In this document: positions 1 to 6,043 of the stretch, piece after piece | Layout: each line of letters begins with the position of its first letter | How positions within the stretch are numbered: position 1 is the first letter of the stretch | From: Pseudorhodobacter sp. | Lineage (GTDB): Bacteria; Pseudomonadota; Alphaproteobacteria; Rhodobacterales; Rhodobacteraceae | DNA: 6,043 nucleotides | NCBI GenBank assembly: GCA_024641255.1 | Contig: JAHEDL010000067.1 | Coordinates: 1-6,043 of the forward strand | Direction of reading: 5' to 3' | Made by a program: the position numbers and the translations under genes | Notes under the pieces: generated by a model | What the model saw: only the letters and a program-made list of their open reading frames with translations | What the model was told of the DNA's origin: nothing | The model's database searches: none

Positions 1-402
1 GGCGTTGATGCTGTCGTGGCCTCGAACGACGGCACCGCTGGTGGCGTTGTGGCTGCTTTGACCGCACAGGGCATGGCCGGTATTCCGGTTTCGGGGCAGG
101 ACGGCGACATGGCCGCGCTGAACCGCGTCGCCCTTGGCACCCAGACCGTTTCGGTTTGGAAAGACAGCCGCGCGCTTGGCAAAGCCGCTGGTGAAATTGC
201 CGTTGCTTTGGCTGGTGGCACGGCGATGGCCGATGTTCCCGGTGCTGCAACCTTCAAATCGCCGGGTGGCAAAGATCTGACCGCGATCTTGCTGAAGCCG
301 CAGCCGATCACCAAGGACAACCTGAACCTTGTGCTGGATGCGGGCTGGATCACCAAGGACGCGCTTTGCGCCGGCGTTTCTGGCGTTGCTGTCTGCGAAT
401 GA
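1..402 (+). CDS. xylF: D-xylose ABC transporter periplasmic substrate-binding protein XylF, C-terminal part (5' end outside window)
   Basis: This is the last 133 residues of a periplasmic sugar-binding protein that delivers substrate to the XylH/XylG membrane complex. The frame is open from base 1 and ends at TGA 400-402, so the signal peptide and N-terminal lobe are missing. The XylF signature is clear: VVASNDGTAGG at about residues 5-15, then PVSGQDGDMAALNRVALGTQ, the hinge and ligand-pocket region of type I periplasmic binding proteins; SGQD is the usual XylF form. It is followed by the C-terminal helix (GKAAGEIAVALAGG) and a family-like tail containing LLKPQPITKDN. Two cysteines near the end (about residues 123 and 132, in ALCAGV and AVCE) could form a disulfide in the periplasm. 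xylH follows after 92 bases on the same strand. Xylose specificity is inferred from resemblance to XylF; a related pentose is possible. Confidence 0.9.
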   Translation, partial: GVDAVVASNDGTAGGVVAALTAQGMAGIPVSGQDGDMAALNRVALGTQTVSVWKDSRALGKAAGEIAVALAGGTAMADVPGAATFKSPGGKDLTAILLKPQPITKDNLNLVLDAGWITKDALCAGVSGVAVCE

Positions 403-420
403 TCTGATGGTGAATGGAAC

Positions 421-445
421 GCCCCGGTCCTGATTGGACCGGGGC
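421..445 (+). terminator. Intercistronic hairpin between xylF and xylH (partial terminator or mRNA-stabilising stem)
   Basis: GCCCCGGTCC (421-430) and GGACCGGGGC (436-445) form a perfect 10-bp GC-rich stem around the loop TGATT. It starts 18 bases after the xylF stop. Only ATTTCC follows, a poor U-tract, so complete termination is unlikely. Such stems after a binding-protein gene typically protect the upstream mRNA or reduce read-through, keeping binding protein in excess over permease; that role is inferred here. A weaker 7-bp stem with one G-U pair (461-467 with 473-479) lies just before the xylH ribosome binding site. Confidence 0.7.
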
Positions 446-481
446 ATTTCCAATCGGGGGAGGGCACGCAAGGTGCCTTGA

Positions 482-488
482 GGGAGGA
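482..488 (+). promoter_or_regulatory. Ribosome binding site of xylH
   Basis: GGGAGGA lies 6 bases before ATG 495. It fixes the xylH start there rather than at the in-frame ATG at 414, which would read through the hairpin. Confidence 0.85.
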
Positions 489-494
489 AGAAGA

Positions 495-1796
495 ATGTCG
501 GATCAGGGTCACCCTGCCCAAGCCGCGCCGCCGCGCCGCAGCTTGATTGATACGCTGGAAATAGACGTGCGCCTGTTGGGTATGCTGATGGCCTTTGCCG
601 CCGTCGCCGTGGTCTTTACAATCTGGACCGGCGGCACCTTTGTCGGGCCGCGCAATGTGTTCAATATTGCCGTGCAGACGGTTCCTGTTGGGATCATGGC
701 CTGCGGCATGGTGTTTGTCATCGTCGCGCGGCACATCGACCTGTCGGTCGGCTCTATGCTGGCGATGAGTTCCGCCGTGATGGCAATGAGCCAGACCACT
801 TGGCTGCCAACCATGTTTGGTACCGAATACGGCAACCCTGCCATTTTGGCCGCCACAATTGTGCTTGGGTTGGCGTTTGGTACGCTGATGGGGGCAATTA
901 CTGGCTGGTTTGTCGGTTATCAGAGAATCCCATCGTTCATTGTCACGCTGGGTGGCCTGTTTGTCTGGCGCAACGTCAATTGGTTCACGACGAACGGGCA
1001 GTCTGTTTCGCTAACCGATCCCAACCTTCTGATGTTCGGCGGCACCGAAGGCGTTCTTGGGGCAACCGCAAGCTGGGCGCTTGGCCTTGTGGCCTCGGCT
1101 TTGGCGGTCTGGGCAATCATCGCCTCGCGCCGCAACAAGCAAGGGCATGGCTTTGCCGTCAAGCCAGTGCTGGCGGAAACGGTGCTAGCCGGGTTGATCG
1201 TGGGGACGATCCTGCTCTTTGTCGGCTGGCTGTCGCGCTATCCGGTGCCGGTGGCCAAACTAAAACGCTTGTTCGAAGCACGGGGCGAGGTGATGCCCGA
1301 AGGCTATACCGCGATGCACGGCCTGCCGATTTCGGTTCTGATCCTGATCGCCGTCGCAGTTGCTATGACCGTTGTGGCGCGTAAGACCACCTTCGGCCGC
1401 TATATCTTTGCGATGGGTGGCAACCCCGATGCGGCCGAACTGGCCGGCATCAACACCCGCGCGCTGACGGTTAAAATCTTTGCGCTGATGGGCTTTCTTT
1501 GTGCCCTCGCAGCCTTGGTCGCGCAAGCCCGTTTGCAAAGCCACGGCAACGACATCGGCATGCTGGAAGAGTTGCGCGTGATCGCCGCTGCTGTGATCGG
1601 CGGTACCGCGCTGGCTGGCGGCGTTGGCACCATTTACGGCGCAATTCTTGGCGCGCTGATCATGCAATCGCTACAGTCCGGCATGGCGATGGTCGGCGTC
1701 GATACGCCATTCCAGAACATCGTCGTCGGTCTGGTCCTTATCATCGCGGTTTGGGTCGACATCCTGTATCGCAAACGTCTGGGGCTTTCAAAATGA
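495..1796 (+). CDS. xylH: D-xylose ABC transporter permease XylH
   Basis: Inner-membrane permease (433 aa) of the BPD_transp_2 / CUT2 family that forms the sugar channel with XylF and XylG. Hydrophobic segments occur at roughly residues 27-45, 57-78, 84-98, 117-141, 145-159, 190-210, 226-246, 276-295, 325-346, 362-392 and 405-424. Family motifs visible are IDLSVGS (81-87), [15 protein letters not shown] (306-320, the cytoplasmic loop that contacts the ATPase) and [14 protein letters not shown] (366-379). It is longer than RbsC-type permeases (about 320-340 aa) because of an extra stretch at about 205-275 with a charged loop, as seen in XylH proteins. The start at ATG 495 is chosen for its strong Shine-Dalgarno sequence; the in-frame extension to 414 has no family character. 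The stop overlaps the xylG start (ATGA, 1793-1796), implying translational coupling. Xylose as substrate is inferred from xylF and from the XylH-like length. Confidence 0.9.
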   Translation: MSDQGHPAQAAPPRRSLIDTLEIDVRLLGMLMAFAAVAVVFTIWTGGTFVGPRNVFNIAVQTVPVGIMACGMVFVIVARHIDLSVGSMLAMSSAVMAMSQTTWLPTMFGTEYGNPAILAATIVLGLAFGTLMGAITGWFVGYQRIPSFIVTLGGLFVWRNVNWFTTNGQSVSLTDPNLLMFGGTEGVLGATASWALGLVASALAVWAIIASRRNKQGHGFAVKPVLAETVLAGLIVGTILLFVGWLSRYPVPVAKLKRLFEARGEVMPEGYTAMHGLPISVLILIAVAVAMTVVARKTTFGRYIFAMGGNPDAAELAGINTRALTVKIFALMGFLCALAALVAQARLQSHGNDIGMLEELRVIAAAVIGGTALAGGVGTIYGAILGALIMQSLQSGMAMVGVDTPFQNIVVGLVLIIAVWVDILYRKRLGLSK

Positions 1797-2551
1797 CCAA
1801 CAGAACCGGCACCCCACTGGTCGAAATGCGCGACATTTCGATTTCCTTCGGCGGCATCAAAGCTGTCGACCATGTGTCGATCGACCTTTATCCCGGAGAA
1901 GTGGTTGGGCTTCTGGGCCACAACGGCGCCGGAAAGTCGACACTGATCAAGATCCTTGCTGGCGCATATCGCGCCGATCACGGGGAAATTCTGATCAACG
2001 GCGACCCGGTCGAGATCAACAATCCCCGCGATGCCCGCAACCTGAACATCGAGACAATCTACCAGACGCTGGCTTTAGCCGATAATCTGGATGCGGCGTC
2101 AAACCTGTTCCTTGGGCGCGAGATCAAGAAACGCGGGATTGTCGACGACGCCAGAATGGAGGCAGAGGCGCGCAAGATCATAGGGCGATTGAACCCCAAT
2201 TTCCGCAAGTTCAACGTGCCGGTGTCGTCGCTGTCGGGCGGGCAGCGGCAATCGGTGGCGATTGCGCGCGCTGTCTATTTCAACGCCAAAATTCTGATCA
2301 TGGACGAACCCACAGCCGCCCTAGGGCCGCATGAAACACAGATGGTGGCAGAGTTAATTCAAGAACTTAAGGCGCAGGGGCTTGGCATCTTTCTGATCGA
2401 ACATGACATCCACAACGTGATGAAGCTGTGCGACCGCGCATCGGTGATGAAGAACGGTCAACTGGTTGGAACGGTAAACGTGAATGACGTAACAGATGAT
2501 GACATCCTTGGCATGATCATCATGGGCAAGCCTCCAGCCAAGGCGGCGTGA
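1793..2551 (+). CDS. xylG: Sugar ABC transporter ATP-binding protein, single-domain XylG type
   Basis: Cytoplasmic ATPase (252 aa) that powers the XylFH importer. One complete ABC domain is present: Walker [10 protein letters not shown] (42-50), Q-loop Q91 in IYQT, signature LSGGQ (147-151), Walker B ILIMDE (167-172) with catalytic E172, and H-loop H204 in LIEHD. All catalytic positions are intact. The classical E. coli XylG is about 510 aa with two fused ABC domains; this one has a single domain, resembling short alphaproteobacterial ATPases such as FrcA, and must act as a homodimer. It ends naturally at TGA 2549-2551 with a terminator next to it, so it is not a truncation. The start at ATG 1793 overlaps the xylH stop by ATGA; only a weak GGGG (1781-1784) lies upstream, so translation is probably coupled to xylH. 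The symbol is assigned from operon position. Confidence 0.87.
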   Translation: MTNRTGTPLVEMRDISISFGGIKAVDHVSIDLYPGEVVGLLGHNGAGKSTLIKILAGAYRADHGEILINGDPVEINNPRDARNLNIETIYQTLALADNLDAASNLFLGREIKKRGIVDDARMEAEARKIIGRLNPNFRKFNVPVSSLSGGQRQSVAIARAVYFNAKILIMDEPTAALGPHETQMVAELIQELKAQGLGIFLIEHDIHNVMKLCDRASVMKNGQLVGTVNVNDVTDDDILGMIIMGKPPAKAA

Positions 2552-2566
2552 TCTGCCACGCTGCAA

Positions 2567-2602
2567 ACGAGAAAAGGCCGGCCACCGCCGGCCTTTTCTC
2601 GT
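2567..2602. terminator. Bidirectional rho-independent terminator between the convergent operons
   Basis: ACGAGAAAAGGCCGGC (2567-2582) pairs perfectly with GCCGGCCTTTTCTCGT (2587-2602) around the loop CACC, a 16-bp stem. The GC core GGCCGGC is flanked by an A-run on the left and a T-run on the right, so each transcript would have a GC stem followed by a U-rich stretch. It begins 16 bases after the xylG stop and ends one base before the stop codon of the minus-strand reductase, so it can end both operons and limit antisense read-through. Confidence 0.92.
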
Positions 2603-2603
2603 C

Positions 2604-3566
2604 TTAGCCCGGACGATACACCCGATGGGCCTCGGGATCTTCGGTTTCAAAGTCGAGCTGACCGACGGCGTCCCAGACTTGCGGGGAAATCGGGGCAGCG
2701 GCCCAATTCAGGGTTTGTGTTACACGTTCCGGCTTTGACACTCCAACAATCGTGGAAGCCACACGCGGGTCTTTCATCGAAAATTGCAGCGCGGCCGCGC
2801 CGGGGGCCACACCATGTTCTGCGCATATAGTTTCGACATGACGCACGGGGGCAAGGGCGGCAGCGCTTGCATCTTGATAGGTAATTTTCGTGACCTTGTC
2901 GCTACCCTTGGCCAGCACACCCCCCGCATAGGGAGCTGCGTTCAAGACAGTGATGCCCCGTGCGTGCGCGACATTGAACAGATCCGCTGCGGATCGGTTC
3001 AAAAGCGTAAAACGATTGTGGCTTAGAATAACATCAAACGGCCAATCGTTAAGCAGGGGCAGCATCACATCGAGACGCCCCATCGCCAGCCCAACTGCGG
3101 TGGCCAGGCCTTGTTCCTTCATGCGAAACAATTCATCCAACGCCCCACCGGGCCGGGTGATTTCAGACATGTCCAACGCATGTTCGGGGTCATGCAAATG
3201 CAGCATCGGAATATGATCCAGTCCCAAAACCGTCAGACTTTCCTCTAGCGACTGCCGGGCGCGGGCGGCATCGAAGCGGCCGCTGTCCATATCGCGGTCC
3301 AGTTTAGTTGACAGCACAAACCCCGCTGGCAGCCCTCCGCGTTCGCGGATCACCGCACCTATGCGTTCTTCGCTGCGCCCCGCCCCGTAGTTGCGCGAGG
3401 TGTCGATCAGATTCACCGGACTGTCAAAGATCGCGCGCACCGTCGCCCGCGCCGTTGCTTCGTCTACGCTGTGGCCATAGGTGTCTGGCATCCCGCCCAA
3501 GGGGGCCGCACCAAAGCCTATCGCGGTCACTGCAAGGCCGGTTTTTCCGATCGGGCGCTTTTGCAT
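2604..3566 (-). CDS. Aldo/keto reductase, D-threo-aldose 1-dehydrogenase / L-fucose dehydrogenase-like
   Basis: Cytoplasmic NAD(P)-dependent oxidoreductase (320 aa, usual family length). It opens with the barrel strand GKTGLAVTAIGFGAAPLGG (about residues 7-25). The catalytic tetrad is readable as D55 (NLIDTS), Y60 (NYG), K88 (LSTKLD) and H125 (LHLHDP). The C-terminal cofactor-binding segment STIVGVSKPERV is at about 271-282. The HDP context, GVSKPERV and the short C-terminal tail match the aldo/keto reductases that oxidise the C1 hydroxyl of aldoses such as L-fucose or D-arabinose to lactones; pyridoxal 4-dehydrogenase is a close relative and cannot be excluded. ATG 3566 is chosen because GGAG lies 6 bases upstream; an in-frame TTG at 3584 would add six residues but falls in the U-tract of a hairpin. 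It lies downstream of a sugar permease, which suggests a role in catabolism of the imported sugar. The substrate is inference. Confidence 0.85.
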   Translation of the reverse strand: MQKRPIGKTGLAVTAIGFGAAPLGGMPDTYGHSVDEATARATVRAIFDSPVNLIDTSRNYGAGRSEERIGAVIRERGGLPAGFVLSTKLDRDMDSGRFDAARARQSLEESLTVLGLDHIPMLHLHDPEHALDMSEITRPGGALDELFRMKEQGLATAVGLAMGRLDVMLPLLNDWPFDVILSHNRFTLLNRSAADLFNVAHARGITVLNAAPYAGGVLAKGSDKVTKITYQDASAAALAPVRHVETICAEHGVAPGAAALQFSMKDPRVASTIVGVSKPERVTQTLNWAAAPISPQVWDAVGQLDFETEDPEAHRVYRPG

Positions 3567-3572
3567 CTCTGG

Positions 3573-3576
3573 CTCC
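3573..3576 (-). promoter_or_regulatory. Ribosome binding site of the aldo/keto reductase
   Basis: On the minus strand GGAG (3576-3573) lies 6 bases before ATG 3566. It supports this start over the TTG at 3584. Confidence 0.65.
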
Positions 3577-3582
3577 GTTGTC

Positions 3583-3621
3583 AAAATGAAACCGCCGCCG
3601 TCCCCGTGGATACGGCAGCGG
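3583..3621 (-). terminator. Terminator-like hairpin between the permease and reductase genes
   Basis: Read on the minus strand, CCGCTGCCGT (3621-3612) pairs with ACGGCGGCGG (3601-3592) as a 10-bp stem with one G-U pair and a 10-base loop. TTTCATTTT (3591-3583) follows directly, so it has the layout of an intrinsic terminator. It lies inside the 78-base gap (3567-3644) after the permease stop and 17 bases before the reductase ATG. It may reduce expression of the reductase relative to the transporter, or stabilise the upstream mRNA. No convincing separate promoter for the reductase is visible in the gap. Confidence 0.6.
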
Positions 3622-3644
3622 AAATCTACCCCGACCCTATCGGA

Positions 3645-4673
3645 TCAGGTGCGGGTTTTCACCCCGCTTGAGCGACGGCTGGCGATGGTTGTCAGCACTG
3701 CGGCAATAATGATCACAGCTCCGGTCGACGCTTGCACATAAAAGGACGGCACCTGCGCCAAGGTCAGAAGGTTGTTGATGACGCCGATCAGCAACACCCC
3801 GCTGACAAGACCCACCATCGTGCCCCTGCCACCGCCAAGGCTGACGCCACCGATCACTGCAGCAGCAAAGGCGGAAAATATAATCCCTTGCCCTTGGGTG
3901 GTTACGGCCGAATCCAGCCGCCCCGTCATCAGAATGCCCGCCAACCCAGCCAGCAGGGCGGCAAAAACAAAGGCCGACCAGATCACCCGATCCACATTGA
4001 TCCCTGCCGCGCGGGCCGCGTCTTCATTGCCGCCAATGGCATAAAGCGCACGGCCATAGCGGTGGTATTTGAACACCAGTCCCACGATGGTTGCGACCAC
4101 GCCGAACACCAGGACAGACACCGGCAGGCCAAAGAGTTTAGCCGAGCCAAGATATGTAAGCGCCGGACCGGGCGAATAGATCGAACGGCCATTCGACACG
4201 ATCAGCACCCCACCGCGCAGCAAAACCAGCAGCCCAAGGGTAGAGATAAACGGGTTCAACCCCACACGAACGACCATGAAGCCGTTGAAAAAACCGATCA
4301 CCCCGGCAACGCCCAAAGCGATCAGCAGCCCCATCCACGACGGCAGTTCAATGCCAATGCCCCCGGCCGCCGCAGGTACCAGACAGACTGCCGCAAACAT
4401 CGGCGCAAAGCCGACAATGCCTTCCAGCGAGAGGTCCAGTCGCCCGATCAACACCACAAAAGTCAGGCCAATGGTGGTTAGACCCAACACGCTGATCTGT
4501 TCCAGAATATTGATCAGGTTCGTTGATGTTGCAAAGCGGGGCGCCACCACGGCCCCAACAATCACCAGCGCCAGAAGCACCGGATACATCGTATACCCGC
4601 CACTCACAAACGCAGTTCCAAAGGCCTGCATGCGGGTTGGCGCAGCCGCCTTCGTTGGGGTTGCACTGCTCAT
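3645..4673 (-). CDS. CUT2-family sugar ABC transporter permease (RbsC-like)
   Basis: Inner-membrane permease (342 aa, typical for RbsC/FrcC-type proteins) of the BPD_transp_2 family, forming the channel for the second sugar importer. Hydrophobic segments lie at roughly residues 28-46, 56-77, 86-104, 112-135, 142-159, 183-201, 228-250, 263-282, 285-305 and 313-331. Family motifs are GRLDLSLEG (77-85, a variant of the usual GGIDLSVG), YAIGGNEDAARAAGI (211-225, ATPase-contacting loop) and AAVIGGVSLGGGRGT (271-285). The start at ATG 4673 is supported by GGAGGG 6 bases upstream; longer in-frame readings run into the ATPase gene and give arginine-rich sequence without family character. Its start overlaps the ATPase stop as ATGA (4673-4670), implying translational coupling. 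It is distinct from XylH, which is about 90 residues longer. The substrate is unknown; the downstream aldose-dehydrogenase-like gene suggests an aldose. Confidence 0.9.
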   Translation of the reverse strand: MSSATPTKAAAPTRMQAFGTAFVSGGYTMYPVLLALVIVGAVVAPRFATSTNLINILEQISVLGLTTIGLTFVVLIGRLDLSLEGIVGFAPMFAAVCLVPAAAGGIGIELPSWMGLLIALGVAGVIGFFNGFMVVRVGLNPFISTLGLLVLLRGGVLIVSNGRSIYSPGPALTYLGSAKLFGLPVSVLVFGVVATIVGLVFKYHRYGRALYAIGGNEDAARAAGINVDRVIWSAFVFAALLAGLAGILMTGRLDSAVTTQGQGIIFSAFAAAVIGGVSLGGGRGTMVGLVSGVLLIGVINNLLTLAQVPSFYVQASTGAVIIIAAVLTTIASRRSSGVKTRT

Positions 4674-6043
4674 ATCACGCCCTCCATGCGTAGAATTAGA
4701 TCTTTCATCGTGTAATCGCCGCGCAATTCGGCAACGATCTTGCCTTCGAACACGATCACGACCCGGTTCGCCAATTGCGCGATCTCGTCTTCTTCGTCTG
4801 ACACCACGACCACGCCCAGCCCCTTGCTGGCCAGATCGCGCAGCAGCGCGTAAAGTTGTTCCTTGGCACCCACATCGACGCCGCGCGTTGGGCTGAGTGC
4901 AACGACCACCTGCGGATTGTGGCAAAGCGCGCGGGCGAAGACGACCTTTTGTTGATTACCACCTGAAAGCTGGCTGACCGCCTGTTCCAAGGACGCCGCG
5001 ATGACATTGGTTTGCCTTGCAAGGGTGCCGACATGCGCGGCCTCTTTCTTGTGATCAATGAAACCAAAGGTGCCAGACAGCAGATCAAGCCCGCCAATCG
5101 CCACATTTTCCCGCACACCCAATATGCCGACATAGCCGCTGGCATGGCGGTCGGTTGGCACCAGCCCGATGGTCGGGAGGGTGCCATTCGCACCAGATAT
5201 CTTGCCTTTATAGGGCGTAAGCTGCCCGGACAGCATCATGGCCAAAGCTTCTTTCCCGCCGCCGACTGGGCCTGCCAGCGCCACGATCTCTCCTGGCCGA
5301 ACCTGAAAATCAACGCCCGCTTCGGTAACAGGGTAAAGCCCGACCCCTTTTGCTTCGAGTAAAACGGGGGCATCATATCGGGTATGGTCGCTGCGCACCG
5401 ACCGCGCTGTCTTTTCGCCCATCATAAGATCGGCGATCAACTCGACGTTCAGATTGCCGACCGCTTCACGCTCTTTCACCACCAACCCGTCACGCAGGAT
5501 GGTCACTGTGTCGGCGACCTCAAAGATTTCGTCCAGATGATGCGATATATAGATGAACGATATTCCCAAGGCTTTCAGCGACTTGACCTGTTCGAACAGC
5601 ATCTTCTTTTCAGCATTGCTCAACGCGGCGGTCGGTTCATCCAAAATGATCACTGGAACGCCACGGCTGAGCGCCTTCATGATTTCCAAAAGCTGCCGGA
5701 TGCCTGCGCTAAGTTCGCCTGCCAGCGCCTCGGCGCGGATATCCATATTCCATTTGTCCAGCAGCGCACGGGCTTTGGACAGCATCAGGCTGTGGCTGAC
5801 CATGCCAAATTTCTTCTGAACCAACGGGTTCTCTAGAAACAGGTTTTCGGCCACTGTCAGCAGGTTGAACAGTTGCGGCGTCTGCTGCACATGCGCGATG
5901 TCATTGCGGATTTTCGCGGCATAGGGCAGGCCATTGGCCACAACTTCGGTGTTATCGATGCGGATGGTGCCGGTATCAGAGGCGACCAGCCCGCTCATTG
6001 TTGAAACCAGTGTGCTTTTGCCCGCGCCGTTTCGCCCCAAAAG
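4670..6043 (-). CDS. CUT2-family sugar ABC transporter ATP-binding protein with two ABC domains (5' end outside window)
   Basis: Cytoplasmic ATPase of the second importer. 457 residues are visible; the frame is open to the window edge and enters just before the first Walker A, so roughly 35-40 N-terminal residues are missing compared with RbsA/XylG-type proteins of about 500 aa. Residue numbers count from the edge. Domain 1: Walker A GRNGAGKST (3-11), Q-loop at about 53 (HVQQTP), weakened signature LSAGI (111-115), Walker B VIILDE (131-136), H-loop H168 (ISHH). Domain 2: atypical P-loop GPVGGGKE (258-265), keeping Lys but with Glu in place of Ser/Thr, consensus signature LSGGN (359-363), and a Walker B region reading VVVALSPTRGVD, in which the usual Asp and Glu are Leu and Ser. 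Domain 2 is therefore probably non-hydrolytic while its signature serves the site of domain 1. The stop overlaps the permease start. A binding-protein gene probably lies upstream, beyond the edge. Confidence 0.92.
   Translation of the reverse strand, partial: LLGRNGAGKSTLVSTMSGLVASDTGTIRIDNTEVVANGLPYAAKIRNDIAHVQQTPQLFNLLTVAENLFLENPLVQKKFGMVSHSLMLSKARALLDKWNMDIRAEALAGELSAGIRQLLEIMKALSRGVPVIILDEPTAALSNAEKKMLFEQVKSLKALGISFIYISHHLDEIFEVADTVTILRDGLVVKEREAVGNLNVELIADLMMGEKTARSVRSDHTRYDAPVLLEAKGVGLYPVTEAGVDFQVRPGEIVALAGPVGGGKEALAMMLSGQLTPYKGKISGANGTLPTIGLVPTDRHASGYVGILGVRENVAIGGLDLLSGTFGFIDHKKEAAHVGTLARQTNVIAASLEQAVSQLSGGNQQKVVFARALCHNPQVVVALSPTRGVDVGAKEQLYALLRDLASKGLGVVVVSDEEDEIAQLANRVVIVFEGKIVAELRGDYTMKDLILRMEGVI
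4680..4685 (-). promoter_or_regulatory. Ribosome binding site of the minus-strand permease, inside the ATPase 3' end
   Basis: GGAGGG (4685-4680 on the minus strand) lies 6 bases before ATG 4673 and is embedded in the last codons of the ATPase gene. It decides the permease start. Confidence 0.8.

Noticed and set aside
414..494. Longer xylH starting at ATG 414
   Set aside because: The added 27 residues are translated from the hairpin and spacer, show no family character, and lack a Shine-Dalgarno sequence as good as the one before ATG 495.
800..1384. Plus-strand frame within xylH
   Set aside because: It is an out-of-frame reading of xylH with Arg/Trp/Cys-rich sequence and no family features.
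1499..1792. Upstream extension of xylG into xylH
   Set aside because: It overlaps xylH in another frame and is Arg-rich; the ABC domain begins just after ATG 1793, which forms an ATGA overlap.
3567..3584. TTG start at 3584 for the aldo/keto reductase
   Set aside because: It lies in the U-tract of the upstream hairpin with no good ribosome binding site, while ATG 3566 has GGAG at 6-base spacing.
3579..3584. TTGACA on the minus strand as a -35 promoter box for the reductase
   Set aside because: At 17-base spacing the -10 position reads AAAGCG inside the gene, so no usable promoter is formed.
3732..4481. Plus-strand 249-codon open frame opposite the minus-strand permease
   Set aside because: The product is rich in Gln, His, Arg and Lys with no domain, as expected for the antisense of a hydrophobic protein; the minus-strand reading is a clear permease.
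4674..4925. N-terminal extension of the minus-strand permease to 4925
   Set aside because: It overlaps the ATPase gene, is arginine-rich and non-membrane-like, and the start at 4673 has GGAGGG and an ATGA junction.
5384..5836. Plus-strand open frames opposite the two-domain ATPase
   Set aside because: They are shadows of a strongly conserved ABC ATPase on the minus strand and show no recognisable domain or ribosome binding site.

Overview
The window is dense, moderately GC-rich bacterial DNA with no intergenic gap above about 100 bases. Codon use, gene order and protein sequence suggest an alphaproteobacterium, most likely Rhodobacterales; this is inferred from protein character, as no marker gene is present. 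It holds two sugar ABC transporters of the CUT2 (ribose/xylose) class in tail-to-tail orientation, plus one aldo/keto reductase.

Left half, plus strand (1-2551): the end of a D-xylose-type periplasmic binding protein (xylF, 5' end outside the window), the membrane permease xylH (start at 495) and a one-domain ATPase, xylG (start at 1793). A 92-base xylF-xylH spacer contains a perfect 10-bp hairpin. xylH and xylG overlap in an ATGA junction. Together they form a XylFHG importer: XylF captures the sugar in the periplasm, XylH forms the channel and two XylG copies power it.

Centre (2567-2602): a perfect 16-bp stem with a 4-base loop, with A-rich and T-rich outer segments, lies between the two convergent operons. 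It looks like a shared bidirectional terminator.

Right half, read right to left on the minus strand (6043-2604): a two-domain CUT2 ATPase (5' end outside the window), a 342-aa permease overlapping it by ATGA, a 77-base spacer with a terminator-like hairpin, then an aldo/keto reductase resembling the D-threo-aldose 1-dehydrogenase / L-fucose dehydrogenase group. The binding protein for this second system is not visible and probably lies to the right of the window. The reductase suggests that the imported compound is an aldose oxidised at C1 in the cytoplasm; the actual sugar cannot be read from the sequence.

No RNA gene, mobile element, CRISPR array or clearly new system was found. The more notable points are the degenerate second nucleotide site of the minus-strand ATPase, the three well-formed hairpins at operon joints, and the contrast between one-domain and two-domain ATPases in neighbouring transporters of the same class.
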